Of a DNA stretch of 64,000 bases, positions 13,201-26,468 are shown one piece after another. The first letter of the stretch is position 1. Each line of letters starts with the position of its first letter. The DNA lies in assembly GCA_013398175.1 (NCBI GenBank), contig VZRZ01004300.1, forward strand, positions 967,369-1,031,368, given 5' to 3'. Below the pieces are notes generated by a model. It had not been told where the DNA came from and made no database searches. It saw only the letters and a list, made by a program, of their open reading frames with translations. Both the position numbers and the translations under genes were made by a program. The DNA comes from Climacteris rufus. Lineage: Eukaryota > Chordata > Aves > Passeriformes > Climacteridae.

Positions 13201-16200
13201 ATGACCTTTTGTAAACAGAATGTTACAAGCAGCAGTTAAACAAGAAGAAAATGATGGTGCAGGCATAGAAAAAGAAAATCCAACTGACAAAACAGGGAAT
13301 TTCACAGAACAGTCATGTTGGCACCACGAGCATACCAGAACAGGTATGGATTCTCTCCAATCTAGGGTTTAGTTTGACAAACAAATTCATGATAAGACTA
13401 AGAAATGGTAATGTCAGCTATTTTTAGCCACATCTGTACAGACAGGAACTCTTTGGATTTGAATTTGGTAATTTAACACCTCTGTTACCATATGATTTGA
13501 CACAGGTTGTAAGGAAGTGGACCATATTAAAGCTATGGATTTTAAGGAAATTAAAGGAACTTAAAACTTCAGTAGTCTTCTTATGGAACTGTTTAGTTTT
13601 TGATGGTGGTTTTTTCAAGTCTTTCAGAGGAGTATTTTTAAAAGGCCCATGAATATTGGAACATTAGGAGTGGTTAGAGGATATGTTGGGTGGTGAAACA
13701 CTCAGTTTGGTGTTCCTTGATACTCTTCAGTTAAGTCCTGTTAATTCCTTAGCGCTGGTCACACAAATTTTAAATTTACCTTCATATTGCAACATGGTTA
13801 TAATTAATATAACATAGCTAAGGGAATGTTTGAAGCTTACTTACAGGTATTTTCTGCTTATCTAAAACAGGAGACTGGTAAGTTACTGACAATAATGGAA
13901 GTTGGACCCTGTATTTGTCCATTAGAGAGTTTTTCTTTCAACTCCCCACTGAAATTGGGACCATGCTATTAGGTCACTTATATGTAGGTCACATTATGAC
14001 TGTCCCTGGTTATACATCCCTTGAAATAGGTTTAAGTTGCCCAAATAAATGGGAAATCAAACTAATCAGTGGTGCTTTCTAACCAAAACATGCTCTGTAT
14101 GGCAGATTCTCAACTCTAACTTCATTAGCTAGTTTCATACTAGCTGTCCTTCATACTGATCATATGGAGCAAATTAACTACCTTAACTCAAGTGAAGAAA
14201 GTCACTTCTTCTTAAAAGGTCACCAGCAGATAACCAGCTGCATCTTAGTTTTTCAGTCTTGCCCCCCATGCTTGGACATAAGCAGAAAAAAGAGATAGCA
14301 CAGCCAAAGAGGCATAACAAACAAAGAATTCTTAACAGCCATTTCTAGAACTCTTGCTACTCACCTAAAAAAACAAGAATTACTCTGAGATTGTTTTATC
14401 ACAAACCATGAATTTGGGACCAATATGCTCCCAGAATAGAGGAGCCATGGCAAGATAAATGAAAGATGTTTTTCAGAATTTTCTTTTAAGATATTTTTCA
14501 AAGAAGGCTAATTTATTGAGGAAAATTATTTATCTTAATGGCAATGCATCAACACAATGCAAAATTGAGAAACTCATTTAAGCATTTTTAATCAAAATAT
14601 CCTATCTTAAAAAGGCTGATTGCATGTATATTTCTCAGCTTTAAAACAGCCACAGTCTTGGCTTTTCAAAGTTTCAAGTACTGTGCATGTCACTACACTG
14701 AGGGATTATAACAAGCCAGGGGATTTACAGCCCAGACTAACAGCAGTTGGATTTCTTTGGGAGTTTAAAGCCCTGTGAGCTGTTCTGGTCCTGACTGCTG
14801 GTAGAAAAAGAAAGAACAACATGTCAAATGCAGCTAAGCAGCCACATAGCTTAGAATACAGCCAACAGCTGGACTAATGAGGTCAGGGGAGGATTGATTC
14901 AACTCATGAGCAAACAAGGTTGAAACATTGAAGACGTGGGATGTAATTACCAAGTAGAGAAAAACAGAAGCCCAAAGGAGTATTTTGGTAACCTGTGAAT
15001 AAACTTGTGACATTTTCTCCAACCTCTGCTTTCTTTCCCTCCAGACACAGATATTAATGTGTTATCGCCTTTCTTTTTGCTGTTGTTTTGTTTCAAGCAC
15101 GGAGCATAGGGATTTTTCCAGAAAAAAAAACAACTCTTGCTTGCCTGCTTTCTGCAGCTAGGAGGACACGTTTTGACACTCCCTAACCAAATCAATGTTT
15201 GAGTGAACTGAGAAGGAGCACAACGTGCTAGCACAGATGAGGGCATTGAGATGTATGATCTGGGTGTCCAGTGACTACGTGGTTAAAGTGCTGATTCTTC
15301 TAATGCAAGAAGCAAACATTGTTCTAAAGAGCAAAAGCTTCCCTTTTGTACAAAGACATTGTTCTTACAGCAGCAAGTTATCACACTGAAGGACATGTTT
15401 CCCCTAATTAAAGTCAATAAAATGAATGCAAGCAGGGCAGGTTTTCATGTCCACCCCTCCAATGAGTCATTCACGGGTTTAGCAGTTCATTAATGAAATC
15501 CAGCATCCTGATGATTACATGGACTGCATAAGATTTTTTTTCTCTGAGCATTAATTTTCTGAGCTGGTTCTAATCAGATAAGTGATGAGGGTATAGTCTT
15601 TAACCTCGTTGTCAAGAAAAGCAAAGATAGGCAGACCGTAACCATGGGACAGGGTTATACTCTGTGATATCAAGCACCCTAGCAACAGGGATCTACAAAC
15701 AGCAGCTGGAAAACACATTCTCCTTGCTATTGCACTGAATTATTGTGGACTTTTATACTGACACTACTGCATTCGTTTAGAGGGATTTTTCTCTTCCCCT
15801 CCCCCATGTAAACAAGTCTCATTACAAAGCTCTAAAGACAAGTATTTCAAATATAGATGAACAATTTGGACTTGGACAGCTGCCCTGTTACGATGCAACA
15901 GAACACAAGGCCTTATCTCTGTTGGATAAGGAGTGATGTCAACAGTAGCTATGTTAACAAAGAGGTCAATAATGACTAGTAAACATAACCCAAACAACTG
16001 AGTAAGTGAAGGGTAAGCCATCAGGGGCTGGTGCAGAAGAGAGGCTAGTGCTTTCATAAACCCTTCAAAAATTCTACATTTCTTTGTGTCAGAACACACA
16101 AAGTGGGAACAGACCAAACACAGTCAGACAGTTAGCTGGACTCTTTTTATTAATTATTATAGAGAAATCTTCATTATATTTGCATACATTCCACAACAAT

Positions 16201-18129
16201 CCATCTCCAGACACTGCTCAGCAGAAAACCCCAACCATTTAGTTGGAAGCACTGTCATACTGATCTCTGGGAAGTATAATATCCCCAGCAGCATTTTGTG
16301 AGAAACAGTATGTGTGTACACAAGAGAAAATTAGCATTTCTACTGAACCATTAAAGAAGGGCAGCTATGTAGAAACACAACACGACCTAAATAGGTCACA
16401 ATACAATGCACCAATAAACAGTTCATTAAAAAATCCAACAAAACTACAAGCAAATATTTTTCTCTGATCTCCCTTGAAAAATTTGTGATAAAATTTGTTG
16501 GCTCACTAATTTTACTTCACGCTCTTGATAAATAATTCTTCCTTCTATGCACATTGCAACTACATATGGTCCCAGAGGGCACAGGGCAAAGGCTACTTTT
16601 AAGAACAATGCTAAGAAAAATGTCAAGGTAAATGATCCTCATTACTGCTCTGCTTTACAGATGGCATCTGAAGGCTATGAGAACTATTCATAACAAACAA
16701 CTGGATGAGTCTGTGTTTAAACAAATATCAATAAATGTCACAATTGAAAATAACACATTTTTCATTTTCAGATTTAACTTTGTCTTCTTTACAGTCAATT
16801 ATATTGTACAGTACTGCACTTACCAGATGCCTTTCCCTCTAAAGAAGAAATAACCTCTAACAGTTGCCACACAAAGATGTTTTCACATCCATGTGATACA
16901 TACCTTCAGACTGCTGAACACACCTTAATTCAGCTGTTTGTTGGGTGGCTGTAGTTTAAACTTCTCTAACTTCTCCTGGAATGATAAAATCTACGCTTCA
17001 GTGCCTCTGTGGTTTTTTACAAGCCATTCTGCTTTTATCTAGTTTTCAGGCAATATTTCTGAGGTACAAGTAAGTATGCTCTGACAAGAATCCTGAAAAC
17101 CAACTAAAACCCCAAAACAGCCTCTAAAACCAATATCTACTCCATCTCAAGATTTTTAACCAAAATTCTTTAAAGGTGCTAATTTACCTCTTGGTTTGTG
17201 GCAAACATGAGTGCTATCAGTTGAACAACAAACAGATGATTCCATGATGTATTTACTTGAGATACTGCCAGAAGTCCACACCTTGCACTAACAGATCTGA
17301 CTCACACTGTACTTGAGGGGAAAAATTCAAACAAAAAAAAGAAATGCATGAAAATATTATCAAATAAAATTTTTGTTCTAGATTCAATGTTGAAAACAAA
17401 GACATTGGTAATTTCTATAAAAGTAATTAAAGGGAAAAGACATCAGAAAACAAAGGAAGTTACACTGGTTTGTTCTTTTGTTGTTGTTGTTAATTTTTTT
17501 AAAAAAGGTCTTTCCAGTGTAAACTGTCCTTAATCTCAGCAGATTCTACATGAAATGTACATGAAGGACATTTTTTGCTTACACTCTTATGGCTGTTACA
17601 CAACATTAGTCATGGAGTGATGGTGTAAACATGCAAACATACATCAAAATGGTGACAAAAATAATTAAACTTCAGACCCTCATCCAGTCATAGTGGCTTG
17701 AACAGAGAATACTCAAAGCAGTCTATAACGTGATGACAAATTCTGTTCACTTCGCCAGCACAAAAATATGCAAGTTACTTCTGCATTATTCATTCCTCAA
17801 AACAGCATTTAACTGGGGTTAATCAGGACTTGCAGCCCCTCGCAGATCTTATCAGCTTTGGAAAGGCATTTGAACATCAAGGAATGAAATGTAAAGGAAA
17901 GACCCTGCAAACTAACCTGTCACTACCTTATTCCTAGTTTGGTACCTCCAGATCTTACTCACTGAAATATCCACTTGCTCTGCCCCATTCTACTCAGACA
18001 GCAGTTTTTGCCCATGTATGTGGCTAAAGTGACTGATGACAGGTAAAATGTTGTAGAACTCACTAAAACTTTTAATGCTACAAGATCATTTCTTTTTAAC
18101 AATTGGATGGTCAAAGGAGGACAATTGTT

Positions 18130-18615
18130 AAGGAGACTTCCCTGTCCAACCATCCAGGATCCACTCTGGCACCACCTGAGCTGGGAGTGAGGCCCCTTTG
18201 CAGCTACACACCCCACACTCACACAGTCAGACCAGGTTTCCCCTAGGAACCTCTCAGATATCCCAATCCTTAAGGTAATTTAATACTGTGCAAAAACTTA
18301 ATAACAAAATAACAGCTTGAGCTGGGCGTCTCCAAGGAGGGACCCCGGACAAAGGAACCCCTGGCCTTTTACACCCTCACAATCTAAGGATGGGAAAGTC
18401 TGGAGCCATCATCTCCTGCTGGGTCTCTCAGTGTTCAATCACCTGGCTGGGCCACAGGTCTCTGGGCAGGTCATGGCCTCTTGCCTTGGGCTCAGGCTCC
18501 CACACCCAGGGCCCAGCCTGCAGCTCCAACTGCAGCTGCACACTGAGCTACAGGCACTAAATGTACTCCTCAACACAGTGACCACTAAAAACTCTCAATA
18601 TTTTAGGGATAATTA
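18130..18615. other. GC-richer block, possible old LTR
   Basis: This block has a clearly higher GC content than its flanks. It contains GGAGGGACCCCGGACAAAGG near 18337 and a stretch of CTGCAGCTCC-like words near 18520. The texture is like avian LTR sequence, but I could not match ends or family. The frame at 18317-18616 (99 codons) has no protein family signature. Confidence 0.25.
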
Positions 18616-21600
18616 ACACAGCAAACTCAGCTATTCATTTGGTGGTGGTCTGGCTGCAGACAACAGCCTTCTATGTGGTAGACAGAGGTACAAATCCATT
18701 TTTTCATTCCCACAGCAGCTACTTCCTGAGTTAAAGATACTGGAATGGATCACACATGGGTGCCTCTTTAAAACACGCAAAGAAAAATGTCTGCTTCTGG
18801 TCCCATCCATTTTTCATCATGCAAAGAATGTCTCACTTCTTATTAAGGCAAAAAAAGCTTATGTGGCTACATAATCACTCTGTCTGTTTTACATGAGGTT
18901 TAAATGAGGCTCAGGAGAGAGTGAAATGGCTCTTCTGGTACTTAAAGTCAAGCAGAGGAACCCAGTATGTATCTTTAGAACAGAAAATTGATCTCCTTGG
19001 TTCCATCACTGTACATATGTGGAGTATGAAAACTAGCAGGAAAAAAGGCAGACTGAACTACAGGATACTCTTAAAGGTCCCTGATGCCTCCATAAGAATT
19101 TTGTAATTGCAAGTTTCCAGTACTTAAACAAACAGTCTTCTAAAGTAGTTTACACTTACTCTGATTAGCTCTTAATTTATACTCAAGATTGTGATCTAAA
19201 GATCAGCAAAGAGTATGGTTCTTGTTCATGAGCAGAACGGGATGTAGTATCCAGAACCAGGGAAGTGGATCAGTTGCTCCCTGGCCAGCCAGGCCTTCCT
19301 ACAAATCAAATTGTTAATTAACAAAATGTATTAATTTAAAATTAAATTAAAGCTGCTCAAAGTCCTTACTTATTAGGTCTATCAATGATCGAAGTGTAGT
19401 TGCATTTGAGCATGGGCTAAAATACATTCAGTTTAGGTGAGTGTGCACAAACACACCCACAGTGTATCTCAACACCTTCCAGCCAAAACTGGAGACATCC
19501 AAGACAGTTCTTATCTTCTACAGCAACCCAGGTTTCAAGAAACAAGTTGGGCCACTTCCTTACATAGGCATTTGTAATCTCCTGGGGGAACAATGCCCCA
19601 CTCCCCACAAGCCACATGGAATGTATAGGTGAACAAAACCATGCTGAACCAGAATGTAGGCTATAAAAGGAACCTTTTCCTCTCAGAATTTTGTTCACAC
19701 TACAGAAAATAACTGCAAGCACTCTCTGCAGTTTCAAACTTAAAAGAATGTGTTCTGGATAAAAGCACATTTACAAAACCTTATGCCTGGGGTTTCCAGA
19801 ATGAAGAATATTTCCCACATTTAGATTTTAATCCTGAATTAATGATCTGGAGAGAAGAAAGTTCACTGGTTCCTCTGTAGGAAGAACATCCAGAACCTGT
19901 TACAGTTCTACATATTCAAAATATATATTTTTAAATACTAACATGAAAACAGAGAGCTGAGCATCTCATATGCCAGTGTTTTGACACTGCTTGTATGAAA
20001 ATCTTCTTTGTGGCTTTTTGCTTCTCATTTTAAAGCAATTGTTCAATCCTTTATGTCTTGGACTAGGCAAGGTAGGAATTTCTCTGTCTGAAAAAAAGAA
20101 AAATTTATGAAACATTCCTTCAGTTTAACAAAGGAAATTTCAAACACTTGCCAATACCCAGAAGCAGAATAAAGAACTAACAAACAAAATGAGTCTTCTG
20201 GGATAAAGAAAGATTTTGTTTTGTTGACATACCTCTGTCATGAAACAGTCACTACAGATCCTAAGACCAGTATTTTTGAAAATACCTCTGCAAATAAATT
20301 GCATGCCACAGCTCATCAACACCTTTCATTTTCTGTGGTATAAGGTGATTTCTTTAGGCTGAGAAGCCCATTGAAATCTCTTGCATGGGCTAAAAATGTG
20401 TTTCCAGGCTGTGCTGAACTCAAAGATTGTCTAAATCTTTTCTGTAAACCCACAAAATAAACCTTTTTTCTTTTTCTCCTGTAGTGCTGCTACTGTTTTT
20501 TCTACTAAGAACAGCACAAAACTTAACCTAAACTTTGAGCACACTTTTTGTTCCCACTCTCTTTTGCCTAGGTACAAGAATGCTTTTGTATAGCATTTAC
20601 ATTGTACAGCTCCTGCCCTGCTGTTATTGAGACAAGCATCTTTCTCAGAATTGCTGCCCACAAAACCAGTGTTCTGTGCCAAGGCAGCCAAGAAGAATAT
20701 TTATACCTGTGTCCAGCCATTCTGATGCTGTAGGTACAGGGGCAAAAAAGCCCTAGGAGACTAGTGTCACTTTTGTGACTGATACATTTAGCTTCAAGTC
20801 CTTTGAAGATGGATGTACCTGTTTCTAACATTTCTGCTAATACCCAGATGATTTTCCGTGTTTCTCTTAGCCTTTATAGAGAGCATTTAATTAAAGGTAT
20901 GAGTATAGTTTGACAGTTTCAGAGCTGATTTTTTAACACAGAAAAAGGCTAGACATTATGTCTGCAGGTTTCCTTTGTGGCTGTAGACTTCTAGCAATTA
21001 TTCCTCAAACAATACCTAACCATTTGAAAAGTAAATCTGTTCTCTTCACCACAACATGGGTGTCATAAAAATAAAATAATTATCAGTTTATCATAGAACT
21101 AGTAACATAAAAGCTGCCTATCCATGATGTCAGTCCTATCACTCTGTCATTAAATTGCCTCCAAACTGGCTTGAGATTTCTCAATGGCACAGGTAAGACT
21201 GAAGGCAGCTGTTCTAAGGATGAGCAGAATGGGTCTAAATTGCTCCTGCAACAGCAAAAAGAGATGGCCTAACGTGAGGCAAACATGTGGCTAGGACCTG
21301 GAAGGCTTGACTTCCTGCTGTTATTTGGGAGACAAAATAAACTAAGGGAGGTGGTAACAACTTGATTTTCCCCCACCCTTTCCTTGCCATGTTGTATTCC
21401 TGAGCACCTGATCTCAGATGTTCTCTCAGCAGCAGGGAAAAGAACATATCCCCAAAGACCAGAAGAGAGAAGGAATGAAAGTAAGGTCCATAATGTTCAT
21501 CAGGAGAAGATATTCAGAGAGGCACTCTGCATTTTTCTCTAAGATTAAGCTGTCAAAGAAGAGTGTAATTGTCTCATGCCTTTAGAACATATGTCAGAAC

Positions 21601-24600
21601 CAGTTGCCTGGTTTGGAACTCCGTTGTGAAACTGGAAGTTTAAGTGAAAGATCTGAACAATTTTCCCCCCAAACTACACTTACCTGGTCCCTCCCCCTAG
21701 ACAAGAAGCATTCTAGGACTAGAACTAGGAAAGGTTGCTAATTTACTGAGACATGTAGGCTGAATGATAACAATCCAGGACGTCACGTCCAGTCTGTAGG
21801 AGGCTTTTGTTCTGATTTTTGGATTGCTTCCACGGCAGGAAGTTGCTTCAGTTGTTGCATTAGAGTTTTCTCAGAATCACTATAGCAACGGGAACAAAAA
21901 ACCTTAAAGCAATTAAGGTTTCTGGTCTTATTAAAAATATTCGTTGCTTTATTGTTTGGTGCAATGATCACAAAGTTATAATGAAATCATGCAAATGTTT
22001 CCTACAAGGTTCATTTCAGAATGCTGCATCAGTTTAAGGAAAGAAAATGCAGACTGGTTGTTTCTCTATGCTATGTAAGTTTTTCATGTAGCACATAGTT
22101 CAATGCAAAAAAATTTAAAATCTAAGCTTCACAATTTTTGTCAAATATTGAAAATAATTCTTTTCTTCTTCAAGCCTACTGTAAACCTTATTTACAAAAA
22201 CAGAAGGCTAGGCTCTAGAAATGATAAAAATCACAGCTTGCAGAAAAATTCTACCATCCCTATCAGGAAAAGCAATATTTTCCCCATCTTTGGCTTCAGG
22301 TTGTATCAAAGTTAAACCTTTGAAAAACTGAATGTGGAAAGGGATGAAAGGGAGTATATTTACTTTTAAAGTGGAATTTCATTTCTTCTGTTTAATGGAA
22401 GAGAGAGTACCAGAACACTTAACAGAATCTGGACTTTGCTTTAAATTTACATTTCTATTTAAATATCAACATCAAACCTTAATGTTATCTAAATCAAAGC
22501 TAAACATTTTTGGTTTAAGTCAAATAACATAGCAAGGTTGATTTACAGTTAATCTAAGACCTTATTTTTTCTACTTTCCATTAAAAAAAATTTTAAAAAA
22601 AGGAAAATAAGGATTAACAAAATAAAATAAAAATTGAAATAAAAACTCCCTAAGCTCCATTCTCTTTCAGTTTGAAATTTCAAAATCTCTCCTTACATGG
22701 ACTAATGAGAAAAACTAATAAGTTAAAGACAATCCTATACCATCTATATCTCTTTCTTTAAAAAGCTCTTTTAAAACACACATTTGTATGCTATTTTAGC
22801 CACACATTTATAGACAATTCTTAACTTACATCTTGACTTCTCCTACAAACTGTGAGTATTGAGTTTTAGTGTTTTGCTGTACTGCAGCTGAGGATTTTCC
22901 TGAGAATTTGTCTTTACCAGCCCCAGACATAGCCAGCAGTTCAGCAAGCAACTCTTAAAGAGCCTCCAAGGCACCTGTGCCTCAAAATCAACAAAAGTAA
23001 AATGTTCTGATGATCTCCATCAGCTCTGCCAGCACTCAAGAGCTCTAAAACTCTGATTTCCAGAAGGAAAAGGAAACTGACAATGGATTTTTAAAATTAC
23101 TATTTAGTGACAGCAACAATCTTGAACTGATTACATGAAATCCTTACAACACAGAGAAAGTCATAACAACCAGGTTAAAAAGATCATTCCATATAAATAA
23201 GTTAAACATGGAAAACAACTTCTTACCATTAAAAAAGTAGTGACTTTACAGTTTCATGGTTTGTTTTCTTCATGTCCTCAACTGAATATTTTACTACAAA
23301 AAGTTCTTTTTAGTTCTGATTTCATTTAGAAATATAATAAAACATCTTGCTTTCTGCTGAGTTTCCATACTTGTGTGTGGGATACGTATGAATATCATGT
23401 TGAATAACTTATTTCATATCATCCTCTTCTTCTCACCCCACATTCCACACACCACCACTACTCCATTTCCTTAAAAAAATAAGCATTGTCTAAACTGAAC
23501 CTTTTTTTTCCGTGTTCATAGATCATGAATTGAAAAAAATAATTAATTTGATTCTGTTTGCTATAGAATGGAAATTGATATCAACTTATATAATCTAACA
23601 TTCAGCCAGTGAAACTCTCAGTTTTGGGAAAATATTAGCAATGCTTGGTTAGTTTCAAACATCTCCATATCCGATGTCTAAAATACATTTGTTGCATATT
23701 TTCAAACAGAATACTTTTCCTAAATTGGAATATACAAAACCATAAGAATTCAGAGCTCATTAAGATGTCTTAAAAGTAAATAAATTAAGATAAAAATTTA
23801 AAATACACTGTTCGTCCTCGTTTAAACGACAGATGTCTGCCAAGGAAGGCAGGAACCTTCCTGGAATGGAAAGATAACCCCCTCACTCCAAGTTATTATA
23901 AAATTGGATTATTTGAAATGACAGGGCTTTCAGGCAAAGACATGGGAAAAGCAATAACAGGTCTTTACCAGAAAAAATATGGAAAAAGTTGTATGTGATA
24001 ATAGTAATAATCATTACAACAAAGTGTAAGAGAGAAATGTAAAGCAAACATAACCATATTACCATTTCATTATAATTAGATATCTTGCATTCTGACAAAT
24101 ATTATTTGAAAGAGAAGGTGAGTAGAGGTATCCTGAATTATTGCAGAAAATTAGCAAATTTAATTGAAAGCCAAAACTTTACTTGTAGTGCAGGCTTGTT
24201 CTTAGCTTAATAAACCTGAGAACTGAAGAATTTTTGTTTGATCTCATAAGAAATTTTTAATAAAATGCAGCAAAAATGCATATCAATATTATTTGAGTGC
24301 ATTACCTGAGGACTTTGAGAGAAAGTGATAGAGCAACCAGTGACATTTCTGAGGTTTTGGTACAGCTGACACTTGATCATTTATTTGGAACTGTCTTGAT
24401 CTGTGAACATTGGAAGCACTAAAACAGAACATTAGAAATTTTCAAGAAACATCACATTTCAACCTGATTTCATTCAACTCCCCTAATGGTACATTGGTTT
24501 CCCTCAGCTTTCTCCTTAAGACTACAAGATTGCATTTCTAGATGAAAAATATTTTTACACAGAAACCACTATAATATTATTTTTTGAGTGAGGAGTGGTC

Positions 24601-25849
24601 CCAGTATTTATATAGGCAATTCATTTTTGACATGTCACAACCCAAGAGTGAGTAAATGCCTTTGAGGGACACAACATCTTGATTTTCTAATGATGATTTT
24701 CGGGGCTCTGGTCTGCATGTAGAACACTGAACATTTGTCTGTTTGCTTTACTGCAATCACCATGACCTGCATTGCAGAGGTCATACTTTTAAGAGACACT
24801 AACTGATAAAATTTGTAGGGTCAGAAAATATTAGACATGTCAACAGGAGAAAAAGAAATGTCATATTTACCAGAACACTGATGGAGTTTCTAGATGGGAG
24901 TGCAGAGCATAAATTGAAACCTGGTTCAGAACCTGCACTTGCCTCGTTCATTTTCAGATATTCAGAGTACCAGCAGTACCAGCCAAGGGCAGTAACATGA
25001 GGCTGCTTGGCAATTTGCAAAGCCCAAAGGAGTTGGGCCTCTAGAAACACTTGAAATAAACAGGCAATAATTAAATATTACCAGCTGTAAAAAGGCCCAA
25101 CATTAGGAAACTTGTGTTGTTACTATGCCCATCCTTTCCTCCACTTTAGAAATGGGTAGAGCAGTCAACTTAATCAGTGCTACAGCCTGACTACAGAAAT
25201 ACCAACCCATTTCTTGAGAGGAATAAAGAAAAAAGCTTTCCTTCAAGAGTAGCATTAATGAAAATTCTACCTTACTTAAAATTTGACCATACTGCAAGCC
25301 ATACCATTGTTGTGCTGGCTTCCTGGCAGAGTTATCCTAATAAATATTTAGTAGCAAACTACAACCCATCATATCATTCAGAAAAAAGAAGTGTTGCAAA
25401 TTATCTTTCAGAACTGGATATTGCAAATGAAATAACTCTCTGGTTTACCATAACAACATATTTTTTTCACAATTGCTACAGTTTTTACAGGTTTTTTAGT
25501 GCACTAGATATTGCTTGATTATGTAACAGTGCAAATCTATTTAAGTTAATGCACCTGGTGGTAAATTTTTAAGAGGCATTCACAGGTAATACTCTACCAA
25601 AACACAAGTTTATCTAGATACTGATATCTACATTCTGGACATAGGAGTAGAAAAATAATTAAATTTTTAAAACCCTCCTGAGTTGTTAATTAGAAAACAG
25701 AATGTGTTTCTCTGATCAATCTGTAAGCCATACAAAGAAAGTATGCCAATGTTTTTCTGTCAACTAAAAAAGCATTGATGGAATGCAACTCTCTTCCACT
25801 CTCATGAGAACACACATCGTGTGCACTACATCCACCTCTGGGGTCCCCA

Positions 25850-26356
25850 GCACAGGAAGGACATGGACCTGTGGGGTCAAATCCAGAGGAGGTCACCAAG
25901 ATCATTAGAGGAATGGAGAATCTTTCCTATGAGGAAAGGCTGAGAGAACTGGGATTGTTCAGCCTGGAGGAGAGAAGGCTCCAGGGAGACATAACTGGGG
26001 CTTTCCAGGACCTGAAGGGAGCCTACAGGAAAGATGGAGAGTGACTTTTTACAAGGTCAGGTAGTGACAGGAAAGGGGGAAAGGCTTCAAACTGAGAGTA
26101 GGATTAAATTCTTGGTGAGGCACTGGCACAGGGTGTCCAGAGGAGTTGTGTCCCTTGCAGTGCTGAAGACCAGACTGGATGGAGCTGTGAGTAACCCAGT
26201 CTAGTGTGTCCCTGACCACGGTAGGGGCTTTGAAACTTGGTGATCTTTAGGGTTCCTTCCAACCCAAGCCTTTCTAGGANCACCATGGCAGGGGCTTTGA
26301 AACTTGGTGATCTTTAGGGTTGCTTCCAACCCAAGCCTTTCTAGGATTCTGTGATT
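25850..26356 (+). mobile_element. CR1 LINE 3' fragment with a 67-bp internal duplication
   Basis: Sense-strand CR1 tail: GGTCACCAAGATCATTAGAGG (about 25891), the GAGGAAAGGCTGAGAGAACTGGG block (about 25930), CCTGGAGGAGAGAAGGCTCC (about 25963) and the terminal GATTCTGTGATTCTAG at 26345-26360. The last unit of the tail occurs twice. Position 26224 onward (GGGGCTTTGAAACTTGG) repeats at 26291, giving a 67-bp period, and an N sits at 26280 between the two copies. Confidence 0.93.
26224..26347. repeat. two near-identical copies, 67-bp period, flanking an N
   Basis: Copy one runs from about 26215 to 26279 and copy two from about 26282 to 26346. They differ at only a few positions (for example GGGTTCCTTCC against GGGTTGCTTCC). 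The upstream edges (CCACGGTA and CCATGGCA) are also similar. The undetermined base at 26280 falls between them. Confidence 0.9.
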
Positions 26357-26417
26357 CTAGGAAAACATAGACATATCTAATTTCTTTAAAAAACATAAAA
26401 CCAAACAAATAAACAAC

Positions 26418-26431
26418 AAAAAAAANAAAAA

Positions 26432-26466
<35 letters not shown>
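26418..26466. repeat. poly(A) tract with an undetermined base
   Basis: Almost pure A, broken by an N at 26426 and a C at 26432. It lies about 60 bp beyond the CR1 terminus. CR1 elements end in an octamer repeat and not in poly(A), so this may be an independent expansion. Confidence 0.9.

Positions 26467-26468
<2 letters not shown>

Larger units (their letters stand above)
10143..25849. other. long intergenic stretch with small CR1 relics
   Basis: About 15.7 kb of AT-rich sequence without any exon I can identify. Small CR1 pieces lie near 10.64, 11.73 and 13.1 kb. A GC-richer block at about 18130-18615 may be an old LTR. Open frames reach 117 codons at most, lack conserved motifs and are as expected by chance. 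No tRNA or rRNA was noticed. Confidence 0.5.

Noticed and set aside
19417..19770. 117-codon minus-strand frame
   Set aside because: Cysteine and tryptophan content looked protein-like at first, but there is no known motif, no splice sites in a coherent order, and the plus-strand frame overlaps it.
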